Part shown: positions 8,014 through 15,033 of the stretch, one piece after another
Numbering within the stretch: the stretch's first letter is position 1
Layout of the letters: each line of letters begins with the position of its first letter
Source: an uncultured Bacteroidia bacterium
GTDB taxonomy: Bacteria > Bacteroidota > Bacteroidia > Bacteroidales > UBA932
Reading direction: 5' to 3'
Assembly: GCA_902773305.1 (NCBI GenBank)
Contig: CACYEB010000136.1
Coordinates: forward strand, 1-16,875
Length of the DNA: 16,875 bases
Position numbers and translations under genes: made by a program
The notes under the pieces: generated by a model
The model's database searches: none
What the model was told of the DNA's origin: nothing
Seen by the model: the letters and a program-made list of their open reading frames with translations, nothing else

Positions 8014-8772
8014 CTAGAAGGTTTTAAAGAAAAGGGAAAACTTCAGCATAGGCACGACGGGTATGCCGTACAGTTTGTCGACGATGCCCCTGTCGTCGGC
8101 GTCGTGCTCCTTGAAATCGTTGCTGGTGATGCGGATGTATTCTTCCTGGCCGGTTTTGATATTGGTGCCGTAGGTGTAGAGGCCGAGACCGCCGCTGTAG
8201 CAGACACCAAGGTCAAAGCAGAAAGATACGAATTTGGATTTGTCGGCGGCACGGCCTGTGCCGATACCGAGGTAAGGTAGGACTTTATTGACCCCGACAT
8301 TGACTTTTGCCGCACCGTCCCGGTCGGTGAGAACCATTACGTCACCTATCCGTATACCGGACTCTGCCCAATCCTTATCTTCCGTTTCGGGCGTAAGGAT
8401 GGTGCTGACAAGGGTGCCGGGCCCCGCGAACAGTCCGACGGTGAAATGGAAAGGCGTTTGCCTGCCCGGAAAAAGATCCACCATCGCATTGAAACTCTTG
8501 ATATTCGCTCTGGCGTCGATGCCTAAACTCAAAGTCTCGCCCGGCTGATACTGAAAGTCCTTTATATTGCCTTTGTAGCCGAAGGGGGGCATATAGCTTC
8601 CGCCGATGCGCAGTTGTACGAAGTCGCCGACAGGGGCGGCCGCCTGAAGGGAGATACCGTCAAGGCCGAGACCGGCACCGAGCGCAAGATGATCGAAATA
8701 CTGTGCAGAAGCGGCGACAGGCGAGAAAAGAAGCGCCAATGACGCCAGTGAAATAATAAGGAATCGCTTCAT
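8014..8772 (-). CDS. Putative outer-membrane beta-barrel protein
   Basis: 252 residues. The N-terminus is a Sec signal peptide (MKRFLIISLASLALLF, ASA|Q cleavage near residue 23). The mature protein has repeated amphipathic strands separated by Gly, Asn or Asp turns, for example LALGAGLGLDGISLQAA, FHFTVGLFAGPG and FDLGVCYSGGLGLYTYG, and ends in an aromatic residue (FFKTF), as expected for an outer-membrane barrel recognised by the Bam complex. It lacks a TonB box or plug, so it is not a SusC-like transporter. It is transcribed away from the alarmone operon across a 77-bp divergent gap and precedes the lipoprotein gene by 11 nt. Function is unknown; a small porin-like or structural barrel is a reasonable guess. 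Confidence 0.75.
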   Translation of the reverse strand: MKRFLIISLASLALLFSPVAASAQYFDHLALGAGLGLDGISLQAAAPVGDFVQLRIGGSYMPPFGYKGNIKDFQYQPGETLSLGIDARANIKSFNAMVDLFPGRQTPFHFTVGLFAGPGTLVSTILTPETEDKDWAESGIRIGDVMVLTDRDGAAKVNVGVNKVLPYLGIGTGRAADKSKFVSFCFDLGVCYSGGLGLYTYGTNIKTGQEEYIRITSNDFKEHDADDRGIVDKLYGIPVVPMLKFSLFFKTF

Positions 8773-8849
8773 CTGGATTATGGTTTAATATCGCGAATTT
8801 AACAGAATTTTTTCACATAACCGCCAGTTTTATATAAATTAGCGACATT
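8773..8849. promoter_or_regulatory. Divergent AT-rich promoter region
   Basis: This 77-bp gap separates the barrel gene (minus) from the synthetase gene (plus) and must hold start signals for both. On the plus strand TTTC (8811-8814), 20 nt, then TAAATTAG (8835-8842) approximates the Bacteroidota -33/-7 pattern with one mismatch in each box. It would give a transcript starting only a few bases before the ATG at 8850. On the minus strand TAAATTCG (8801-8794) resembles a -7 box but has no good -33 partner. No terminator or clear dyad was seen. Confidence 0.35.
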
Positions 8850-9938
8850 ATGAAAGAAATTAACGAACACACCGCGGCGATTCTCAATGAGTACCGCGCC
8901 TTGAAGCCGGCATTCGAGCAGATGGCTGAAAAACTGCCGGAAAAATTGAAGCAGTTCTTCGAGGAGGCGGGAGTCATTGTCGCGGCTATCGAACACCGTG
9001 TCAAGACAGAGCAGTCGCTTGCGGAGAAACTGGAATTGAAAGGAGACAAGTATGCCGGAATCACCGACATCACGGATATCGTAGGGCTTCGGATAATAAC
9101 TTTCTACATAGATGATGTAGACAAGGTGGCGTCTATGGTGGAGCGTCTTTTCGACATTGACTGGGAAAACAGCGTGGACAAGCGCAAGATGCACGAGATA
9201 GACAGATTCGGCTATCAGTCGCTTCATTACATTTGCCGGATACCCGAGTCAAGCTACAGGGACGCATCCCACCCGGAGGTAAATAAAATCCGGTTCGAAG
9301 TGCAGATGCGCACCGTCCTCCAACACGCCTGGGCGAATATGAACCACGATACCGGCTACAAGAGCGGCGTTGAGATTCCACAGAGATACTTGCGCAGCCT
9401 GAGCCGACTGGCCGGTTTGCTGGAACTTGTAGACGATGAATTCAGTCGCATCCGCAGCGAACTTGCCGACTATCGCCGCAAGGTGCAGAATCTGGTGGCT
9501 TCGGGAAATCTATCGGAAGTGCCGCTCGACGGTGATGCCTTCCGCAGCTATCTGGCGATAGGTCCTTTTGACAATCTTAACCGCCGGATAGCATCGATTA
9601 ACCAGGCGGAGATACAGCAGGTACCGCTTACGGACTATCTTTCTGTGTTTAAGGGTATGGGCTTCAAGACATTGGGGGACATAGACGGCCTTATAGACAA
9701 ATACGGTGAGGCGGCCTACCAGATAGCCTGCTTCCAGCTTGGCCTGACCGATATCGACATTATTTCATCTTCTATAGGGCCGCAGAACCTCTGCACCGCA
9801 TACATACTGAAAAACGGCGGCGGCAGCCTGGGCCTGAAGTTGATGCTGGATGCCATCAACGGCCCCGGCGAGGGCAACGAGGCGATGGCAAAGTTCCTTG
9901 TGGAGCAGGCTGGCGAGCTTCCCTTTATGAATCAGTAG
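8850..9938 (+). CDS. RelA/SpoT-domain small alarmone ((p)ppGpp) synthetase with C-terminal extension
   Basis: 362 residues. The first 210 match the RelA_SpoT synthetase fold, which transfers pyrophosphate from ATP to GDP/GTP. Visible catalytic features are IEHRVKTEQSLAEKL (basic Arg50, Lys52, Lys60 for ATP), DIVGLRI with metal-binding Asp76 and Arg81, the G-loop GYQSLH with guanine-stacking Tyr122, and FEVQMRT with Glu150, then HAWANMNHD. It therefore appears active. No HD, TGS or ACT domain precedes or follows, unlike long RelA/SpoT. Residues from about 215 to 362 form an extra region not found in typical 200-260-residue small synthetases, including a helix-rich stretch PLTDYLSVFKGMGFKTLGDI. 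The gene starts a unit with the HD hydrolase 3 nt downstream and the antiporter. A housekeeping small synthetase or a toxSAS-type toxin are both possible. Confidence 0.9.
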   Translation: MKEINEHTAAILNEYRALKPAFEQMAEKLPEKLKQFFEEAGVIVAAIEHRVKTEQSLAEKLELKGDKYAGITDITDIVGLRIITFYIDDVDKVASMVERLFDIDWENSVDKRKMHEIDRFGYQSLHYICRIPESSYRDASHPEVNKIRFEVQMRTVLQHAWANMNHDTGYKSGVEIPQRYLRSLSRLAGLLELVDDEFSRIRSELADYRRKVQNLVASGNLSEVPLDGDAFRSYLAIGPFDNLNRRIASINQAEIQQVPLTDYLSVFKGMGFKTLGDIDGLIDKYGEAAYQIACFQLGLTDIDIISSSIGPQNLCTAYILKNGGGSLGLKLMLDAINGPGEGNEAMAKFLVEQAGELPFMNQ

Positions 9939-9941
9939 ATT

Positions 9942-10520
9942 ATGGCAGAAGGACACATTGATACGACCCTGACGGACAGGGCAATAGTATTTGCAGTCAA
10001 AGCCCACGGCGGCACCGAACGCAGGGGCAAGGGCTTTCCCTATATAGTTCACCCGATGGAGGCGATGGCCATAGTCGCCACCCTGACCTCCGACCAGGAA
10101 TTGCTGGCTGCGGCAGCCCTGCACGATACGGTAGAAGATACCTCCGTTACCTTGGAGGATATCAGAAAAGAATTCGGCGACAGGGTGGCCGGCCTGGTGG
10201 ATGCAGAGAGTGACGTAGAGGTAGAAGGCGAAAGTGACGAGCAGAGTTGGCACTATCGCAAGCAGGTGGCGATGAACCGGCTGGCGTCCGCATCGCAGGA
10301 TGTCAAAATGGTGGCTATGGGCGATAAGCTTTCCAATATGCGTGCGATCGCCAGGGATTATGAAGTCCAGGGCGATGCATTGTGGGATTTGTTCCACATC
10401 AGGGACCGCCGTTCCCACGAGTGGCACTACCGCGGCCTGGCCGAGGCCCTTCGTTCTCTGGAAGGGACATTCGCCTATGAGGAGTTCTCTGAATTGATAG
10501 AAAAGGTATTTGGCAAATAA
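9942..10520 (+). CDS. HD-domain small alarmone hydrolase (MESH1-like)
   Basis: 192 residues, the usual size of stand-alone (p)ppGpp 3'-pyrophosphohydrolases. All expected metal-site residues are present: His37 in GFPYIVHP, His61-Asp62 in LHDTVEDT with Glu65 and Asp66 behind them, and Asp128 in MGDKLSNM. These correspond to the Mn-binding HD motifs of MESH1 and SpoT, so it should be catalytically competent and cytoplasmic. Residues 88-104 form an acidic insert (DAESDVEVEGESDE) before the following helix. It starts 3 nt after the synthetase stop and its own stop overlaps the antiporter ATG (TAATG). Its natural partner is the neighbouring synthetase, whose product it would degrade, as a homeostatic pair or as an antitoxin. 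A role on another pyrophosphorylated nucleotide or on NADPH, reported for metazoan MESH1, is less likely. Confidence 0.9.
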   Translation: MAEGHIDTTLTDRAIVFAVKAHGGTERRGKGFPYIVHPMEAMAIVATLTSDQELLAAAALHDTVEDTSVTLEDIRKEFGDRVAGLVDAESDVEVEGESDEQSWHYRKQVAMNRLASASQDVKMVAMGDKLSNMRAIARDYEVQGDALWDLFHIRDRRSHEWHYRGLAEALRSLEGTFAYEEFSELIEKVFGK

Positions 10521-11986
10521 TGGCTCTCACCGAAAACCTTCTGCTGCTGGCCTCTATCCTGGTGCTGTGCGCCCTGCTTGTGAACAAGTTCGGCAACCGT
10601 TTCGGCGCCCCGTCACTGCTGCTGTTCCTGCTCTTGGGTATGCTTGCCGGTGCAGACGGCATAGGCCTCCGTTTCGATGACTACGAGGTGGCCGAATCCA
10701 TCGGCCACTTTGCGATGACGATAATCATATTTTCGGGCGGCCTCCAGACCTCTTTCAAGGAGACCCGTCCCGTAATGTGGCAGGGGTTGGTACTCTCTAC
10801 CTTCGGAGTGTTGCTTACCATATTGCTTACGGGGGGATTCATATTCTTTGCTGCCCGGCCGTATACAGGCGTCATCGGTGGTTCGGTGCTGACCTGCCTG
10901 CTGCTCGCCGCCATTATGTCATCTACCGATTCGGCTTCGGTATTCTCCATACTTAAAGGCAAACGGCTGCATCTCAGGGAGAATCTGGGACCGATGCTGG
11001 AACTGGAGTCCGGAAGCAACGACCCTATGGCATATCTGTCCACCATAATACTGGTGCGTATGATAACCCTTCTCAAAGGCGGCGGCGTGAGCACCTGGAG
11101 TGCTGTCGGTTCGGCGGCGCTGTTGTTCATACTGCAGGTGGCTATCGGCCTTGCGGTGGGCTTTGTGGTGGGTTACGGCGCCAAATGGCTGCTGGAGAAG
11201 ATCAATCTCGACAGCAGCGCCCTGTATTGCATATTGGTGCTCAGCATAGCTTTCTTTGTGAGCGGTTTGGCCACGTTGCTCAAGGGAAACTCCCTGGTGG
11301 CGTTATACCTGTCCGCGATTATGATTTCGAACAGGGTACATATTCCCCAGAAACGGGATGTTCTCAAATTCTTTGACGGCATCACCTGGCTGATGCAACT
11401 GTTGATGTTCCTGATGCTGGGGCTGCTTGCCCGGCCGTCACAGATGAAGGACGTGGCTCTGCCGGCCGTCCTTATAGGTCTGTTTATGATGTTCGTGGCA
11501 CGCCCGGCGAGCGTATTCGTTTCGCTGCTGCCCGACAGGAAGACCTCATTCAAGGCCAAGGCTCTGGTTTCATGGGTCGGGCTCAAGGGAGCTGGCCCCA
11601 TCCTGTTCGCCCTCTGCCCCGTAGTGGCCGGTATCGAGGGGGGCGCCGATATCTTCAATATGGTGTTCTGCATCACCCTGCTCTCGCTGCTGATGCAGGG
11701 TATGACGCTGCCGCCGCTGGCCAAACGGATGAACCTCAGCTATGACGCCGATCCCGAAGTCAATACCTTCGGGGTGGAACTGCCCGAGGAGGTGGGGATG
11801 CTGCGCGACCATGTCGTGGTCGAAGAGGACCTGGCTGAGGGTGATACGCTGCGCGATCTGAGCCTGCCGCACGGTATCCGTGTGGTGACTGTGCGCCGCA
11901 ACGACAAGTTCCTGGTGCCTCACGGCAGTATGAAACTGATGCCGGGCGACCAACTGCTGATTATAATGGGCGACTCCGACGACTGA
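10520..11986 (+). CDS. CPA1-family potassium (or sodium)/proton antiporter with RCK_C domain
   Basis: 488 residues with about 12-13 predicted membrane segments up to residue 405. Typical CPA1/NhaP features are the GMLAG loop near 40-44, IIFSGGLQTSF, MSSTDSASVFSIL (133-145, with Asp137) and ELESGSNDPMAYL (161-173, with Asn167-Asp168), which form the ion-binding core. Residues from about 418 to the end form an RCK_C (TrkA_C) cytoplasmic domain (VVVEEDLAEGDTLRDL, then GDQLLIIMG). This is the layout of NhaP2/CvrA-type K+/H+ antiporters, although the C-terminal CorC_HlyC domain of the longer members is absent. Its ATG overlaps the hydrolase stop, so expression is probably coupled to the alarmone enzymes. 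It likely expels K+ or Na+ in exchange for protons; ion specificity cannot be read from sequence. Confidence 0.92.
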   Translation: MALTENLLLLASILVLCALLVNKFGNRFGAPSLLLFLLLGMLAGADGIGLRFDDYEVAESIGHFAMTIIIFSGGLQTSFKETRPVMWQGLVLSTFGVLLTILLTGGFIFFAARPYTGVIGGSVLTCLLLAAIMSSTDSASVFSILKGKRLHLRENLGPMLELESGSNDPMAYLSTIILVRMITLLKGGGVSTWSAVGSAALLFILQVAIGLAVGFVVGYGAKWLLEKINLDSSALYCILVLSIAFFVSGLATLLKGNSLVALYLSAIMISNRVHIPQKRDVLKFFDGITWLMQLLMFLMLGLLARPSQMKDVALPAVLIGLFMMFVARPASVFVSLLPDRKTSFKAKALVSWVGLKGAGPILFALCPVVAGIEGGADIFNMVFCITLLSLLMQGMTLPPLAKRMNLSYDADPEVNTFGVELPEEVGMLRDHVVVEEDLAEGDTLRDLSLPHGIRVVTVRRNDKFLVPHGSMKLMPGDQLLIIMGDSDD

Positions 11987-11989
11987 TTC

Positions 11990-13237
11990 CTAACTGCGGA
12001 ACATCGCCTTGACATCTTCCCACTTGTAGTAGGGGCCTCCTTCGAGGTTGATGAGTTTGGTTTCCCGTTCGTTAAGATAGAATTTGACCAGTACTTCGCC
12101 TGCCTTGTTGCGGTAGAATATCATTTGCAGGTTGCCGGCAAAGGGCGCTACGCGGGCGCACATCCACTCTTTGCTCTGCTCTGCCGTGAGCCGTTCTCCA
12201 ACTCCCTCAAGACCTATCCTGGCGCAGATTCCCAGCAGGTGGGTGTCGTGCCCGAACCTTAGATCCGCAGCATAATTGCCGGTGGCGATTGCCTCGTCTG
12301 CCTTTTCGATGACATCATCCAGAAAAGCCTTCACTTCGGGCAGCGCCATACGGCGGTCGCCGAATTCCACCGAATTACACTGGTGCAGGTACATATACAA
12401 TGACCAGTGCCGCTCGTGCCAGTAAAGGTCCTCTTCGTTGAAGAGTCTGAGCAGGGTGTCGTCGCAGTCGTATGCACCGCTGGCCACGGCAATATCCATA
12501 GTCTCGTCAAAGAACGTCCTGGCGGAGCCGACCAGCCTCCTGCCTGCTTCGGGGTCAAGGAAAACGTTGGCAAGGAAAGTTGCGGTGTCCGGGGTGTGTC
12601 CGGCCAGATCGGCCTGGAAGATGGGGGCGATGTCTCTCCTTATATCGGGGGTGTCGCCGCCGCTGACATATTTCATATATTGTTCACCGGTATCCCAGCC
12701 GATGTCCAGTCCGGGGTCCAGCGAAAGAAGTTCGCCAGTAAAGGCCGCCATAGAAATGATGCAGCGGGGAGAGGTGCTGGATACCGCCCTGATCCGGCGG
12801 CTGCCGCCCGAGAATACCTTCTTGTACTTGTTGTACATACGGTGTGCGATCTGGCGGTGTTCCCTGGCTCCCCGTGGAGTGAGCCTGCCGCCCATATCGT
12901 TGTAACGGCGGAAGATCTCGCTTACCATCAGAAAGGCCTTCTCTCCCTCCGGGGTAAGCAGGCCCGCTTCGTGGGCCTTGTAAAAATTGACCACTACGCC
13001 ACGGTAGCCATCCGCCGGCCAGTCGCTGCGGGAGCCGTGGCGTCCGTAATGACTTATGTAAAACGGCTTGTACCCCTTTGGAACGGGGGTCTCGGCCGTC
13101 GGCAGATATTCGTATGGATTGAGCACGATGCCGGAGCGGAAAAGGTTTTCGTGCACATAAGCATCAACCTTGCTGTCCTGGCCGTAGGCTGCCGCGGTGA
13201 ACAGAACAAGAGCGGCTATTAAAAAATAACGTTTCAT
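11990..13237 (-). CDS. Secreted histidine phosphatase superfamily protein (branch 2, phytase/MINPP-like)
   Basis: 415 residues from the ATG at 13237. The longer reading from 13267 is rejected because MKRYFLIAALVLFTAAAYGQ forms a proper signal peptide only from 13237. The catalytic RHG motif is in ISHYGRHGSR (61-70, with phospho-accepting His67 and Arg66) and the distal His-Asp pair in FGHDTHLLG (His330, Asp331). These are the landmarks of histidine acid phosphatases, including phytases and multiple inositol polyphosphate phosphatases. An insert of over 200 residues between the motifs forms the substrate cap. It probably dephosphorylates phosphomonoesters in the periplasm or outside. It has HDT rather than the HAE typical of MINPP, so the exact substrate is open. 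It is monocistronic, facing the antiporter with 3 bp between stop codons and diverging from kdgK. Confidence 0.87.
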   Translation of the reverse strand: MKRYFLIAALVLFTAAAYGQDSKVDAYVHENLFRSGIVLNPYEYLPTAETPVPKGYKPFYISHYGRHGSRSDWPADGYRGVVVNFYKAHEAGLLTPEGEKAFLMVSEIFRRYNDMGGRLTPRGAREHRQIAHRMYNKYKKVFSGGSRRIRAVSSTSPRCIISMAAFTGELLSLDPGLDIGWDTGEQYMKYVSGGDTPDIRRDIAPIFQADLAGHTPDTATFLANVFLDPEAGRRLVGSARTFFDETMDIAVASGAYDCDDTLLRLFNEEDLYWHERHWSLYMYLHQCNSVEFGDRRMALPEVKAFLDDVIEKADEAIATGNYAADLRFGHDTHLLGICARIGLEGVGERLTAEQSKEWMCARVAPFAGNLQMIFYRNKAGEVLVKFYLNERETKLINLEGGPYYKWEDVKAMFRS

Positions 13238-13257
13238 ATATCCTGTATTTGTTATGC

Positions 13258-13282
13258 AAAGTAACACAAAAAACGTAACTTT
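13258..13282. promoter_or_regulatory. Imperfect dyad in the kdgK divergent promoter region (candidate operator)
   Basis: The 73-bp gap 13238-13310 lies between the histidine phosphatase gene and kdgK. Within it AAAGTAAC (13258-13265) and GTAACTTT (13275-13282) form 8-nt arms that pair at 7 of 8 positions around a 9-nt A-rich centre. The right arm overlaps TAACTTTA (13276-13283), which is one base off the -7 consensus for kdgK, and the left arm overlaps a weak minus-strand -7 (TTACTTTG). A repressor binding here could control the uronate operon. No regulator gene is visible nearby. Confidence 0.3.
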
Positions 13283-13310
13283 AATGCCAAATCTGCAACG
13301 ACTCTTTTAT

Positions 13311-14348
13311 ATGTCAAAAGTGGTTACATTCGGCGAAGTGATGCTCCGGCTCTCCACCCCGGGTTATCGGCGCTTTTCCCAGTCGCACAGTTTCGACATA
13401 AGTTTTGGAGGCGGCGAGGCAAACGTGGCGGTCTCCCTTGCCAATTTTGGTATAGGTGCTTACTTTGTTACCCGCCTTCCCAGGAATGATATCGCCGATA
13501 TGTGCACGGCCGAACTCAAAGGTCTGGGTGTGAATTTGGATGGGGTTATTTACGGCGGCGACCGCATTGGCACCTATTATCTGGAAACTGGTGCTGTTGC
13601 ACGCAGTTCTAAGGTGGTTTATGACAGGGCCCATAGTGCTATTTCCGAAATCAGGCCCGGTATGGTGGATTGGAGAGTAATCTTTGAAGGGGCAGACTGG
13701 TTCCATTGGACAGGTATCACCCCCGCTATCAGTCAAGGGGCAGCTGATGTCTGTCTTGAGGCCATCAAGGTCGCAAATGAGATGGGGGTGAGGGTCTCTT
13801 GCGATATTAATTACCGCAAGAAACTCTGGAATTATGGAAAGAAAGCATCAGAAGTGATGCCTGCCCTTGTCGAAGGCTGCGATCTCATTCTTGCTAACGA
13901 GGAAGATGCAGAGAAGGTGTTTGGCATCAAACCTGAAGGTTTTGATGCGGAAAAGACAGGCGGAGATATAGACCAGGCCGAGTTTATAAGTGTTTGCCGG
14001 CAGTTGATGTCACGATTCCCCAGATGCGGGAAGGTCGCCATTACACTTCGAGGGTCGATAAATGCGAGCCACAACACCTGGGGGGGTGTATTGTATGATG
14101 GCAATTCACTTTGGCAGAGTCGCAGATATAACATTACCCATATAGTTGACCGGGTGGGCGGTGGAGATGCCTTTATGGGAGGGTTGCTATATGGTCTGAT
14201 GACTTATTCAAACGATCAGGAGGCTCTTGAATTCGCCGCAGCGGCATCGGCACTCAAGCATACAATTTATGGCGACTTCAACAGGGTTACTGTTCATGAA
14301 GTGGAAGCATTGATGTATGGCGGCGGCTCCGGGAGGGTATCTCGCTAA
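13311..14348 (+). CDS. kdgK: 2-dehydro-3-deoxygluconokinase (PfkB family sugar kinase)
   Basis: 345 residues. It phosphorylates 2-keto-3-deoxygluconate (KDG) to KDPG with ATP. PfkB signatures are clear: SFGGGEANVAVSLANFG (31-47) for sugar binding, and DRVGGGDAFMGGLLYGL (280-296) with catalytic Asp286 in the GGGD variant of the GAGD anion hole found in Bacteroidota KDG kinases. SCDINYRKKLW (163-173) and LANEEDAEKVFG are also typical of the KDG-kinase branch. The ATG at 13311 is preferred over one 57 nt upstream, since kinase homology starts at SKVVTFGEVMLRL and the longer form would include the promoter region. The KDPG aldolase gene follows after 22 nt, which supports the assignment over fructokinase or ribokinase. 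Confidence 0.9.
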   Translation: MSKVVTFGEVMLRLSTPGYRRFSQSHSFDISFGGGEANVAVSLANFGIGAYFVTRLPRNDIADMCTAELKGLGVNLDGVIYGGDRIGTYYLETGAVARSSKVVYDRAHSAISEIRPGMVDWRVIFEGADWFHWTGITPAISQGAADVCLEAIKVANEMGVRVSCDINYRKKLWNYGKKASEVMPALVEGCDLILANEEDAEKVFGIKPEGFDAEKTGGDIDQAEFISVCRQLMSRFPRCGKVAITLRGSINASHNTWGGVLYDGNSLWQSRRYNITHIVDRVGGGDAFMGGLLYGLMTYSNDQEALEFAAAASALKHTIYGDFNRVTVHEVEALMYGGGSGRVSR

Positions 14349-14370
14349 ATCATTAATAACAGATGGTCCA

Positions 14371-15033
14371 ATGAGCAAATTCAACAAGATAGAGACACTC
14401 GGTATTATTAGGGATACACGGATTGTACCGGTATTCTACAATCAGGATACGGCTCTTGCCAAGAAGGTCATAAAGGCCTGCTATGAAGGGGGTATCCGTG
14501 CCTTTGAGTTCACAAACCGTGGAGACAATGCCAATAAGGTGTTTGAAGAATTGATGTTTTTCGTGCGTACACAATGTCCGGAGATGGCTCTCGGGGCCGG
14601 GACCATTTTGGATGCACAAACGGCAGCCCAATATTTGCAGATTGGAGCAGATTTCCTTGTCTCCCCTTGTGTCCTAGAAGATGTCATCCCCGTTGCCAAC
14701 CGCCGAGGTGTCCTATACAGTCCCGGTTGCGGCACCGTTACAGAGATAGTCCACGCTATTGAACAGGGATGTGACCTTGTCAAAGTGTTCCCCGCAGGAG
14801 CTTTGGGCGGACCTTCTTTCGTCAAGAGCGTTATGGCTCCGCTCCCGTGGGTTATGATTATGGCCACCGGAGCTGTGGAACCCACCGAAGAGAATCTTGT
14901 GGCCTGGGCAAAGAGTGGTGTAACTGCAGTAGGGATGGGCTCAAGATTATTCCCCGAGTCTGTCCTTGCCTCACAAGACTGGGACTCCATATCGGTCCTT
15001 TGCAAGAAGTGCATATCCTGGTTTAAAGCATAA
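14371..15033 (+). CDS. kdgA: 2-dehydro-3-deoxyphosphogluconate (KDPG) aldolase
   Basis: 220 residues. It splits KDPG into pyruvate and glyceraldehyde 3-phosphate (class I aldolase). The (beta/alpha)8 signature residues are present: RAFEFTNRG with Glu46 as general acid/base and DLVKVFPAG with Schiff-base Lys138. GAGTILDAQTA (75-85), FLVSPC (95-100) and MATGAVEPTEENL (164-176) are also diagnostic. The start at 14371 (MSKFNKIETL) is chosen because an earlier in-frame ATG lies inside kdgK. Its stop overlaps the uxaC start (TAATG). Members of this family may also accept 2-keto-4-hydroxyglutarate (Eda), but the pairing with kdgK and uxaC points to uronate breakdown. Confidence 0.93.
   Translation: MSKFNKIETLGIIRDTRIVPVFYNQDTALAKKVIKACYEGGIRAFEFTNRGDNANKVFEELMFFVRTQCPEMALGAGTILDAQTAAQYLQIGADFLVSPCVLEDVIPVANRRGVLYSPGCGTVTEIVHAIEQGCDLVKVFPAGALGGPSFVKSVMAPLPWVMIMATGAVEPTEENLVAWAKSGVTAVGMGSRLFPESVLASQDWDSISVLCKKCISWFKA

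Noticed and set aside
8850..10520. Firm call of a toxSAS toxin-antitoxin system
   Set aside because: The pair fits the layout, but the motifs alone cannot separate a toxic synthetase from a regulatory one, and the length and extension differ from classic small toxSAS. It is kept as a hypothesis.
12407..13222. Plus-strand open frame (271 codons) opposite the histidine phosphatase gene
   Set aside because: The opposite strand carries RHG and HD catalytic motifs and a signal peptide; this frame has none.
13254..13310. Upstream ATG for kdgK adding 19 residues
   Set aside because: The added residues do not resemble a kinase N-terminus and overlap the divergent promoter region; 13311 starts the PfkB homology.
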